A stretch of DNA of 64,000 nucleotides from Cymbidium sinense. Its lineage: Eukaryota > Streptophyta > Magnoliopsida > Asparagales > Orchidaceae. The notes under the pieces were generated by a model, which made no database searches, was not told the DNA's origin, and saw nothing but the letters and a program-made list of their open reading frames with translations. Position numbers and translations under genes: made by a program. This document shows positions 21,906 through 32,340 of this stretch, in pieces (position 1 is the stretch's first letter; every line of letters starts with the position of its first letter). The stretch is from the NCBI GenBank assembly GCA_021442155.1, contig CM038221.1, forward strand, positions 41,239,648 to 41,303,647. The letters run 5' to 3'.

Positions 21906-22690
21906 ATCGAGAAATAGACTTGCAGGAGGTAGTGGAGCCTGACATTAGATTCCACTTCCACCCATTCAACACATGGATGACCACCTCCACAAGAGGAAGA
22001 GGACAGCGAAAGGCCTAGTGGTGGAAAGCCTCCTTATTGACCAGCTAATATAAGATATGTCCTATCCACCAGGATTACACCTGCTATCCATATAGACTAA
22101 GAATCTAGTTCGTAAGATGAGTCTAATATGGATTGCACACCAGCCAGCTCTTCTCAACAATAGATTCCTTTCGAGGTGACACTTGAGCTAGACAGTGATG
22201 AAGACCGACCTCTAAAGAAAAGCGTGATGTATCCAAGTCTATATGTGAAATGGTTAGGCATCAGTTGGGAACCTTAGCTCCAACCCCACTTTTCTCATAA
22301 AAAGTTGAGGGTTTGGTAGTTAAGGAAGCCCCTAAATCTTCCATAGATGTGAAGGTGTAGAGGTTCTTTTTGGAAGCATCATGCTCAAGTTAGGAAGCTA
22401 ATGTAGAACTTGAGAATGATTCATATAAAGATTTAATATAATTACCGTTTGATTGGTACTCACTATGTGTTCTAAATTTAGCAAAGAAAGGTTTGATTCC
22501 ACATGTTTGGTCTAAACATAGGTCAGATTACTTCAAGAGGTTATGGGACAATAAATGAAGGCATTTTTAATCAAGATTAGGGCTAGGATTCAATATAGTG
22601 GGTCCAATCGATGTTGATGATTAATGCTTAATCATCACTAATCATTTAGAATATGATAGGTTCTTTTTAAATCACATTAACTCTTATGAG
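21906..22690 (+). pseudogene. Element B protease-RT linker, heavily decayed
   Basis: This matches A's open linker (1525-1929) only in scattered pieces: VTLEL near 22180, LPFDWY near 22442 and the WDNK region near 22545. There are many stops in all frames. I recognise no domain and no clear intron boundaries. Confidence 0.5.
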
Positions 22691-22693
22691 GAG

Positions 22694-23870
22694 GTGCGCA
22701 TAGAAACTTTAGATGATCAAAGTGATTTTGAAATCAAAGATGCACCACCAGAGTTCAAAGAGAAAATTAGATCAACCATTGACAAGCTCAAAGAAATCAA
22801 CTTTGAAACTGAAGACAATCCACGCCCGACATATATCAGTTCATTATTGAATAAAATTAAAACTAATGACTTAGTTAGGCTGTTGACTGATTTTAAGGGC
22901 TGCTTCACATATAATTATGAAGAGATGCCTGGTTTTTTTTACTAACATAACAGTCCACAAACTAGCAATAGAACCTAACACTAACCCTATCAAGCAAGCT
23001 CCTAGATGCATATGATTAGACATTGAACAATAGGTCATTTCTGAAGTCAAGAAACTAATCACTACTAGTTTTATCAGGGAAGAAAAATATCCTACCTGGT
23101 TGGCCAGTGTTGTCCCAATTAAGAAAAAGAATTGCAAAATTCGCATATGCGTCAATTTTAAGGACTTAAATAAAGCATTTCCAAAAGATGAATTTTCACT
23201 ACTAATACTAGAACCGATGGTGGACATTGCCTCATCTCATGCAGTTTTTTTCTTCATGGATGGCTCATCTCGATACAACCAAATAAAGATGGCCCTTGAA
23301 GATGAGAAGAACACTGCTTTTTGAATCCCGATTGAAATATTTTGCTATAAGGTCATGCCTTTCAGCTTTAAAAATATCGATACTACATACTAGTAGGCTA
23401 TGACTTAAATTTGACGAACTCATTCATCATCAAGTTTAGTGCTATGTCGATGATCTCGTTGTCAAAAGTAAAAGAAAACGAAGACCATCTCTTTGACTTG
23501 AGAGTAGTTTTCAAGTGGTTAAGATAATATAACCTCAAATTGAACCCCCTAAAGTGTGCACTCAGAGTAGCTTCAAGAAATTTCCTTGGCTTTGTTGTCC
23601 AACACCAGGGAATAGAGATTGATCTAGAGAAGATCAAAGTTATCTTGAAAATGCCACCACCTAAAAGTCTAACACAACTCAGATCATTTCAAAGGTGGTT
23701 GGTGTATCTAAGATGCTTCATATCCAACCTATCAGGAAGGTGCTAGACATTTTCAGCACTTATCAAAAAAGATGCCAAGTTCAAGTGAGCTAACAAGTGT
23801 TAGTATGGCTTTGAAGACATCAAGCACTACTTGATGACCCTGCTAGTTCTAGCAGCCCCTATCTTGGGCA
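22694..23870 (+). pseudogene. Element B reverse transcriptase, frameshifted
   Basis: The RT begins with an open piece (22694-22945) reading FEIKDAPPEFKEK and CFTYNYEEMPG, the usual Tat-lineage pre-RT segment. Next come VHKLAIEP, IKQAPRCI, FIREEKYPTWLASVVPIKKK, ICVNFKDLNKAFPKDEFS and FFMDGSSRYNQIKMA (23100-23324), and then YKVMPFSFKN. The active-site box is CYVDDLVVKSK, with YVDD at 23443-23454. LNPLKCALRVASRNFLGFVV, VQHQGIEIDLEKIK and LRCFISNLSGRC follow (23540-23746). Stops and at least three frameshifts break it. The motif order and the catalytic YVDD are intact. Confidence 0.88.
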
Positions 23871-24195
23871 AACCACTTATCCTCTACACTATTACATTAG
23901 ATGACTCTCTTGGTACTTTGTTGGCCTAAGCCAATGATGAGGGAAAAAAATGCTCTATCTCAGCCGTCGTCTAATGCCTGCTGAAGCCAATTATCCACAT
24001 ATTGAGAAGCACTGCCTAGCTTTAATCTTTGCATCCCAAAAGTTATGAAATTACATGCTTTTTTATAAGGTGAACTTGATCTCCAAGATCAATCCATTGC
24101 AATATCTCATAACATGGCTGATTCTATCCGGACGGTTGGCACGTTGGTATATAATTTTATCATAGTTTTATATTACTTTCATACCCCACTGTACG
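23858..24195 (+). pseudogene. Element B RNase H (RT-linked), decayed
   Basis: This is the RNase H that removes the RNA template. VLAAPILGKPLILYTITLDDSLGTLLA is visible in pieces from 23845, with a stop at LLA*AND. Traces of AEANYPHIEKHCLAL follow near 23985. The match to A's cleaner copy (1-270) confirms the domain. Confidence 0.7.
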
Positions 24196-24735
24196 GTGAG
24201 ACAAGCACTAATAGATTTCTTAGCATCACACCCACTTCCTGCTGACTCTCTGCTTAGTGATGACCTCCCTAATGAACAAATCATGAACTTAGGGAACACT
24301 AACATTCACCACTGGGAGATGTACTTCGATGGCGTGGCTTCCTCTCAAAGAGGAGAAGAACCACAATCTACTATCCCAGGAAATGCAGGGGTAAAAATAG
24401 TTCTCCTAACTTTGAACTACAGTGTCATGAGATTCTCGTATCACCTATCCAATTCTTGCACCAACAATGAAGTCAAATATGAGGCTTTAATTACTGGTCT
24501 GGTGTTAGCTGTCACACTATGCATCAAGAGCATCAACATCTTCGGGGATTCTCAGTTAGTCATCAACTAAATTGCTGGGTCTTACAAGGTTCTAAAGCCT
24601 AAGCTCCATCACCACCACAAGTACACTATGAAGTTTTTGGCCCAAATCCTAGAGGTTACAATTTATAAGATTCCTCGAGGAGAAAATGCCATAGCATATG
24701 CTTTAGCCAAACTCACCAAGGAGTTGGCATGTCAA
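24196..24735 (+). pseudogene. Element B second RNase H (aRH) domain
   Basis: A second, archaeal-type RNase H lies between the RT-linked RNase H and integrase. That arrangement marks the Tat lineage of plant Gypsy elements. The open 124-codon piece (24196-24570) starts with ALIDFLASHPLP, then DDLPNE, then MYFDGVAS (catalytic D at residue 45), NNEVKYEALITGL (catalytic E) and FGDSQLVIN (catalytic D). After one stop it continues as IAGSYKVLKPKL and then IPRGENAIAYALAKL, which provides the last conserved Ala-Asp/Ala-Tyr region: the usual AD-ALA Asp is Tyr here. It is inactive because of the stop. Confidence 0.85.
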
Positions 24736-24889
24736 AGATGAGTCCATATTAATAAAGGTCCAAAATATACTAGTTTTATCCCTTATTGATACTAAATTCA
24801 TTGAGAGACTCTCTCTTGAAGGGGAGATTGCAGTTGCCAAAAAGGATGATAAGTCAGATTGGAGGCAACCATTCATGGATTATCTAAAT

Positions 24890-26104
24890 ATAGACAAACT
24901 ACCTTTAAAGAAGTCCCTAGCACATCAGGTGAAGTAGATAGCCCTTTCCTACGCTCTCATGGGTGGCACCTTGTACCGACGTTCCTTCGATCATATGTGG
25001 TTACATTATTTAGAAAAATATGAAGCTCGTAAGATCATGACTGAGGTACACTCAGAATTATGCAGGGCTCATCAATCCGGTCCTAAGATGAAAGCCAAGA
25101 TCAAGAGACTAGGATACTACTGGTCATCGATGATTACAGATTACATGGATGTAGCTAGGTGATGCCATAAATGTCAAGTGCATGGTGTGGTCCTACATCA
25201 ACCACCTAATATTCTACATCCAACATTGACCTCATGGCCATTCGAGTTTTGGGGTACTGACATAGTGGGCCCGATTGACCCTCCTTCTTCCAAGGGTCAT
25301 CGGTTCATCTTAGCTGCCACCACTTTTCTATGTGTGCGGAGGTGATTTCACTCAGAGAGGTCACATCTCAGCATGTTCTCCAACTTTTTTGGACCCATAT
25401 CGTATATAAGTTTGGGGTGCCTCAATAAATTATATTCGATAATGGTACTATAATCAAGAGCACCAAGATCAATAATTTTTCCCAAAGACACATCATATAT
25501 TGGAGATACTCAACCATCTACTACCTGATGGAAAATGACTTGGCAGAAGCCCTCAATAAAACTCTCATCCAAATACTCAAGAAAATACTCGATGACAATA
25601 AACGATAGTGGCATGAGCAGTTAGTTGAAGCCTTGTGAGCGTACCACACCACATACAGAACTCCAACTCAGTCTACTCCTTTTTCATTAGTGTATGAGTC
25701 TAAAGCTATTCTACCTTAGGGTCCAACTCCCATCATTGAGGATAGGTATCGATAGCAAGATCACAACGGAGCAGAACACCAAGCTGTGGTTAGAAGAGCT
25801 CAAAGATTTGGCGGAGAGATGCCTACGGGCATGCTAAAACCTCAAGCTGTATAAAGCCAAAATGTTTCAAGCTCACAATAAGTTGGTATATCCTAGAGAT
25901 TTTCAAGTTGGAGAGCTTATTTTAGTTCTAAGAAGACCAATTGCTGCCCATCGTAAGATGGGAGGTAAGTTTGAATCCACTTAGGAAGGCCCGTTTATCA
26001 TAGAAAAGGCCTACCAAGGAGGATCATATCAGTTGATCAACCACAATGGAGAGCACCCGATGCTTCCAATTAATGGGCTTTACTTCAAGAAATATTATCC
26101 TTAA
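24890..26104 (+). pseudogene. Element B integrase, frameshifted
   Basis: The integrase inserts the cDNA. The zinc-binding HHCC part is clear at 24959-25190: HSELCRAHQSGPKMKAKI, RLGYYW, then a stop, then CHKCQVHG. The catalytic core gives FWGTDIVGPID (D at 25259-25261). A frameshift after ATTFL follows; then VTSQHVLQLFWTHIVYKFGVPQ and IFDNGT (D at 25438-25440) and LAEALNKTL (E at 25546-25548). The last two are 36 codons apart, exactly the D(35)E spacing. WHEQL, AYHTTYRTPTQSTPFSLVYES and a C-terminal FQVGELILVLRR and GPFIIEKAYQGGSYQL end at the stop 26102-26104. All catalytic residues remain readable across frames. Confidence 0.88.
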
Positions 26105-26220
26105 AATAATGTTTAAAAATAATTATCATCAATAAAAATTGGATATTTCCATTCATCAAATCTTCTCTTCATTTGAAGCATTATTTGCTTGTTTGCGCAT
26201 CCGCCATGACGTGTTTAGGT

Positions 26221-26474
26221 TAGGTGTAAGAGAACCCAAGCAACTTCTTATCCTTCATCAACACAAACACAAACTACACATAATTCTCAAGTTCTAATAG
26301 GATAGGTGTAAGAGAACCTAAGAGGCATCCTATTTCGACTAGCACAACTAAGTTAGATGTAAGAGAACCCGAGCGACATCCTTTCTTAGTGGAGTCACCA
26401 TGCCCTTATGGCACCATTTCATCCACACTTCGACATATTTTGGATAAGTGTAAGAGAACCCAAGCAACATCCTA
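26221..26474 (+). repeat. Short 3' UTR repeat, four units
   Basis: GGTGTAAGAGAACCCAAGC, or a close variant followed by an ACATCCT-type ending, occurs at 26221-26250, 26301-26332, 26352-26382 and 26445-26474. Spacing is uneven (~50-95 bases). The core TAAGAGAACC is invariant. Confidence 0.85.
26388..26400 (+). other. tRNA-Arg 3'-end-like sequence in the 3' UTR
   Basis: AGTGGAGTCACCA differs by one base from AGTGGAGTCGCCA of tRNA-Arg. It is complementary to B's primer-binding site at 12 of 13 positions, counting one G-U. A weaker echo, TTAGTAGAGTCGAATTA, lies at 28460-28476. Confidence 0.45.
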
Positions 26475-26559
26475 TTCCTTCTTCCATAACATAAACATAA
26501 ACATCACACAAATACACATCTTTTTTCTCAGGCTAATTTGATGTGGGATAATGCCCCCT

Positions 26560-28430
26560 GTGCAACTCACTCATTAGTTGCTCTAGGTTGGGCTGACGTG
26601 TTACCCTACTAGTGTGTCACCCCAATGGTCCCTCATTCAAGAAGATGTAAGTCTGCTACACTTTCTTTCTTGATTTGACCATTGCAAAATGATGAGCTCC
26701 TTGTTAGCATGGTAAGCCTTACTGCACAGTCGGTAAACTACCGTCATGATTGGCTCTGTTTAAGAGGATATAAGTCTACATGCCTTGTTCTTAAACTAGC
26801 CATTGTGAACTAACTTGGTCGAGTTGAGGATTAGGGTAAGTCCCCCAGTGGCTCCTTTCCTCTTAACTACTTTAAGTCTAGGTCTAGTCCTTCTTTGTGA
26901 CTCCCTACTTAGTAGTTGCCCTTAGGTTGGGTTGATCTGTTACACTGCCAATGGGTCACTCCAATGGTTGATAACTACTTTGAAAGATGTAAGTATGCTG
27001 TGCTTTCTTCCTAACTACAATCGTTGCATATTGATGGGTAGTCCTAGGTCAGATAGCACTTGTCGAGCTGACGATGGACTCTCCCGACAATCATTTCTAC
27101 TTTAGGGAGATGTAAGTCTACAAGCCCTCTTTCTAGGATGATTGCACAAACCGACGGGCACCTTAGATTGGTTGGTGTTCGACATGCTGATAGTGATCCA
27201 CCTGGTGGATACATCACTCTTGGCAGATGTAAGACTACTACGCTTTCTCCTTGAGTTGGCCATCGTATACCTACAAGAAATATTTTCTTTAGGGATCAGG
27301 ATAAAGCCCATAGTGGCACCTCCCTCATGGGCACTCTACTTAGCTCACGTCCTTTGCAACCCTATTTAGACACTACCCGAGTAACTTTTGGATTGGACAG
27401 TCCCCCTTTCCTAGTGACCACTCCTGTGGTTGGAGAGTTTGTTCAGCGGATGTGCAGATTCTTTCGTGGTCTAGTAAATCTGAGATAGGTCAAGGCCGAC
27501 ATAGCCCCATGTCAGTATGGTCCCTCATAAACCGTCAGGGTCCATGATAATAAACAAAAATATATATAAATTTTCTTGTGGATTAGGAATTAAAGCCCCC
27601 AGTGACACCTTTCCCAAGCAGACATCCTATCTTTAGGGTAGTGTTAGCAAAACTCCCTATAATAATCGTCTGACTACTCTTGAGTTGAGATAAGTCCCCG
27701 CAACACTCTCTTAATAGTCACCCTTAGGTCGGGTTCAATCTATTTTTCCATCAACATGTTACCTTGACGGTCACCTTTGCTTTGGAAGATGTAAGTCTGC
27801 TACATATTTTTTCTAGCACGATCATTACAAACCGACGGACAGCCCTATGTTGGGTTTGATTAATTGTGCATCCAACAGGTCACCCAAGCGGTTGTTCTTT
27901 GCTTTGGAGATGTAAGTTTGTTACACTTTCTCCAGCAAAACCATTGCAAATTAAAAGCCACCCCTTGGGTTAGATAGTCCAACCCTTCGATCGGTAGACT
28001 ACCCCTTTGGATTGGTAAATCTGACATAGGCCAAGGCTGACATAGCCCCTTCTCAATGAGGTCTATCACAAACTGAAGGGATCCATCAAATAAAATTAAA
28101 AGAAATTATTCTTGACTACTTTTGAGTTGATATAAGTCCCTCGATGACATTCACTCAGTAGCTGCCTTTTGGTAGGGTTGATATGTTGTGCCATCAATGG
28201 GTCGCCCTAACGGTTGATCCCTGCTTTGAAAGATGAAAGTCTGCTACGCTTTCTTCCTAAGTACAGCCATTGCACACTGAAAGGCAACCCCTTAGGTCGG
28301 ATAATCCTACCATGTGGCTGGTAGACTACCCCTTTAGATCGATAAATCTGAGATAGGTCAAGGCTAACATAGCCCCTTTTCAGTGTGGTCCACCGCAAAC
28401 TGACAGGGTCCATCTCAAAATCCAAAATTT
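26560..28430 (+). repeat. Long 3' UTR repeat region, ~120-bp module in at least eight imperfect units
   Basis: The anchor GATGTAAGTCTGCTAC (variants) begins near 26647, 26767, 26990, 27107, 27225, 27787, 27907 and 28232. Spacings are 120, 223, 117, 118, 562, 120 and 325. Each anchor is followed by a CCATTGCA-like box and then GG-TCGGATAG or GGTTGGGTTGAT boxes. A larger unit containing GATAGGTCAAGGC.GACATAGCCCC occurs three times (27483, 28024, 28353), giving a higher-order structure. Confidence 0.8.
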
Positions 28431-28818
28431 AAAATTTAAAATAAATCAAACCAACCTCCTTAGTAGAGTCGAATTAAACATATTAGACACACCAAACTCT
28501 CATCCTCAATGGATTCCTCCTTATTCTCTTAACATAAACCTCTCACATGTCATGCCTAGTGCATGTGTGATCTCTTAGCAAATCTCCCTCCATATTCTTG
28601 ATCTGGAGTTCTTATCAAATTCCTTCTTTGCTCTCTTATGCCCTTGGCATGAGTTGAGTTACATTGCACTAAGATCGTGATTCTGTCCACCTCTCAGGTT
28701 TGGGTATAAATCATTTCTATTAGTATTTGCAATCTTTTGGATGTTGTTGATCATTTCAGTCAACGCTAATACGTGCAGTGTGCCTCGTCAGTTACACCAC
28801 ACCTATTGGGCACCCCTT

Positions 28819-29004
28819 TATTTACCTCACTTTTGGAGTGAGTTCTCAACCTCCTTTTCTTAGACCTAGGAACCATCTAGGAACTAAGATTTTCTTAGTC
28901 ATAAGACACTTCTAGTGATTAGGTGAACACTTAACCTATGCCTAGAGACTTAGAAGGGTTAATCATAGGATTAGGCCATGTCTTAGGGACTTAAGGAAAA
29001 TCAC
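28819..29004 (+). mobile_element. Element B 3' LTR, first 186 bases
   Basis: From TATTTACCTCACTTTTGGAG this matches the start of B's 5' LTR (7420-7606). The expected terminal TG is TA here, a change typical of decay at methylated sites. It is interrupted after GGAAAATCAC by solo LTR C and resumes at 36624. Confidence 0.85.
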
Positions 29005-31451
29005 TGTTGACCTTATTTTTAGAATGAGCTCTCAACCCCTCCATCTTAGAAATAGGATTTCTCTTAGACTTTAAGAGTTCCTTAGTATTAAGACACATCT
29101 AGTGATAAGGTGAAAACTCAACCTATCCCTAGAGACTTAGAAGAGTTAGCTATAAGAATAGGTCATACCTTAGGGGTGTTAGGAAAATTTCATACCCTTA
29201 GCTTAAACCATTCCTTACTTTACTTCTTTCAAGTAAAACTCCAAATCAATTGTATTTGATTTTCTCCAAACTCAAATCAACTCCATATGATTGAAATCCA
29301 TGATGGAAATCTATGATTGAAACCCCTAATCAAAATCCATCAAAATTTATAAGTCTAAATTTTCCTAAGTCCTTAATTTTCCATTAATAGACTTAGCCTA
29401 AATCTTGATCAAACCATCTCAAACTCATGGTATTTTCTCAAAACTCATTTATATTCTCATTTATATTCACATATATAAATGAAATGTAAATATAAATCAA
29501 TCAAATCAAATCCTTAAATTAAATTCTCAATTTAAAATTTTCCTAAGTCCTTAATTTTCCATTAATGGACTTAGCCTAAATCTTAATCAAACCATCTCAA
29601 ATTCATGGGATTTTCTCAAAACTCATTTATATTCTCATTCATATTCGCATATATAAATGAAATATAAATATAAATCAATCAAATCAAACCCTCAAATTAA
29701 AATTCTCAATTTAAAATTTTCTTAAGTCCTTAATTTTCCATTAATGGACTTAGCCTGAATCTTGATCAAACCATCTCAAAGTCATGGGATTTTCTCATAA
29801 TTAATTTATATTATCATTTATATTCACATATATAAATGAAATATAAATATAATTGAATCAAACCAAATCCAAAAATTTAAATCCCTACTCCAAATTTTAC
29901 TAAGTCCTTTAAATCCTTCTTAATGGACTTAGCCTAAATCATGATTAAACCACTTCAAATCCTTGAAATTTTCTCGTGATCAATTTATATCTTCATTTAT
30001 ATTCACATATATAAATAAAATATATATTCAAACAATCAAAACTTATTCCAAAATCAACTCAAATCCACTCAAAATCCAATCTAAGCCTTTCAAGTCAAAA
30101 TCTTGAACTTAGCCAAATCATTTTCAAATCAAGCCAAACTCTTGATTTTCTCTCATGGTTCAATCAAACCTACAATCATGAGTTCAAATATAAATACAAA
30201 CTTCAATCACTCAATCAAAACCCAAGTCAAAAATCAAAACCAAAACCCTTTCATATTCTTCCTTTGAATATGAAATTATCAAATGAATCAAGACCCATTT
30301 GACTTTAAACCACTTGTAAATGGATTTTTATTTCAATCATGAGTCCATATACAAGATAAATCAGGCTCAAATCAAGCTTTGACTAAACCATTTGACCCAC
30401 TTAGGCTCACTTGACCCAAAGTGACCTAAAGTACCCTTATGAGCCAAATTCTAATCCTAACCAAATTGGATCAACAATCATAATAGGACGATCAATCAAT
30501 CAAATTAGGTCAAACTAAGTCAAACCTAAGGGTTGACCAAGTCAACACCTAGCTCAAAATGAAACCTAACATAGCCAAATTCCACCATAGGCCAAATTGA
30601 TTGAAACCACTGTTCTAAGTTCACTCATGAACTATGTTTGAACTTGACCAGGCCAACATGTGAGCCTAACCTAGACCAATTGGCCATTTGACCCAAGTTG
30701 ACCCAACTTGACCTAAAAAGATACCAATCCACTCCATATGACTAACCAAACCTCAACCTACCCATGACCTACCTCAAATAGGTCAAATGGGTCAAATAGG
30801 TCAACTTGACCCATTTGACCTAAATGAAGTCATATGAGCCATATTCAAAACTATACCAAATTGAATCAAACCAAAGTCACAAAAACATTTCAAATGGTCA
30901 TATGAACTTGACCCAATCCTTTTTTTGACCCAATTTGACCTATTGGTCAACTTGACCCAAGTTAACCCATTTTGACCTAAATGGGTCAACATGAGCCAAA
31001 ACCCTATCAAATGAATTCCAAATCTCATGAAACTTGGCAAACCTAGTTTCTCCACATACCCAACATATCCAAAGTGAAAAATTAGCAAAATTACCATCCT
31101 ACCCCTAGGCCATAGAACAAATTTTGACCTAATGTATGGGTAATTTGGTCATACCCTCTTCATATTCACTTGAGACTTTCCTAAAAACTCAAGGGGACCA
31201 AATGAAGAGTACTGCACCAAACCCAATGGGTTTATGTCAGCCCAATTGGCTCCAAGGCCAAACCCAACCCCATGGGTCAAAATGGCTAATTAAAAATCCC
31301 TCTCCCACTCAAATTCAAGCACATGGGAGGTTGACAATCCACCCAAGGCCTCAAACTGACCATGTGCACACTTCTAATAGCTCAAACTACCTTCCCATTG
31401 TGATTAATTGGATCAAAATGGCACAATCACTTACAACCATCCGATCCTTCA

Positions 31452-31490
31452 AGGGGGAGATATACTCCCCCTAATTCAATCTGAATTAGG
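31452..31490 (+). promoter_or_regulatory. Two overlapping perfect hairpins in solo LTR C
   Basis: AGGGGGAG-ATATA-CTCCCCCT (31452-31472) has 8-bp arms. CCTAATTCA-ATC-TGAATTAGG (31470-31490) has 9-bp arms. They share three bases. They lie at the place where the B LTRs carry GAGGTGAATTCACCTC. Confidence 0.55.
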
Positions 31491-31959
31491 CAATTCCACA
31501 TTCGATTGAGTATTAGAGAGAGTAAGGAGCCATCAGAGAGTGATCCATAACTTTCTAGAGCTCTAGCCATTTTCCTATCCTCAGTTTTTGAACAGTAAAA
31601 ATATGGTAGGAAAATCAAAGAGCTAACTTTCTCCATACTCAATTTCACCAAATTCCCTTTGCACACTCCATCAGAGAGGCAAGTCGAGTGCACCCAAGCT
31701 GTCTTTCAAGTTCCTAAGGCAAGAGGAAGGCTAGCTTGAACAAGGCCGCAAGTAAGTTGAGGAGGAGTTGGTCCATAGAGCTCTACACTCAACTTCAAGA
31801 GCTCAAACTCTCAATAGAGCTTCATCTTAACCAGACGAAGCTTCTCCAAGGGAATCGAGCACCGGTGAGGTATGCCATTTTCTGACCATTAAACTCAATG
31901 TGGCATGGAGCTTTGTGAAAGAAATTTTAATTCCATGGAGTTTTGACCGTTAGATGTGT

Positions 31960-32340
31960 TTGTACCCATGCTTAGATGGTGTGGGTTGATTTCCAATTCA
32001 ATCCGAGCTCAATTGAGCTGGGATCATGGCTGCAAAGGTGGACGGTCTCCATTTTTTTTGCAAAGATTGGTAGGGATAGTTATCTAGCCATCCATACGTG
32101 CATTTTGGATGGACGACAGAGATTAAACACACATTTAGAAAATCCTTTATCCATTTTAAAACTGCAGGGAGATCTCTGGATGCCTGATCTTTGATCGGAC
32201 GGTCAAGATCAAAGCGCGTCCACCGTCAGCCGCCTTTTGGATTTGATAACTTAAGTGATCGGCTCACTGAGCAACATGTGTAAAGCGCGCTGACCGCCAC
32301 CGCCACACATCGCACCCTGAGTAGGAGGATTAGTTAAGGA
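31960..32340 (+). promoter_or_regulatory. CG-containing island, LTR C
   Basis: This block contains GATCGGACGGTCAAGATC and several CGC words, then GAGTAGGAGGATTAGTTAAGG, and passes abruptly into AT-rich sequence. It sits at the same place in the LTR as the islands in the other copies. Confidence 0.35.

Larger units (their letters stand above)
26105..28818 (+). other. Element B 3' UTR (2.7 kb) with two kinds of tandem repeat
   Basis: This is non-coding sequence between the integrase stop and the 3' LTR. It holds a short repeat (26221-26474), a tRNA-end-like sequence (26388-26400) and a longer repeat region (26560-28430). Tandem repeats in the 3' UTR are known in Tat/Ogre elements and have seeded satellites in some plants. 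No purine-rich tract is visible next to the 3' LTR. Confidence 0.7.

Noticed and set aside
21906..22690. Ogre-type intron between protease and RT
   Set aside because: A has an open 134-codon reading in this interval and no clear shared splice sites, so I do not call an intron here.
28460..28476. Second tRNA-Arg-end mimic (TTAGTAGAGTCGAATTA)
   Set aside because: It lacks the CCA end and matches less well. It is mentioned only as a weak echo of 26388-26400.
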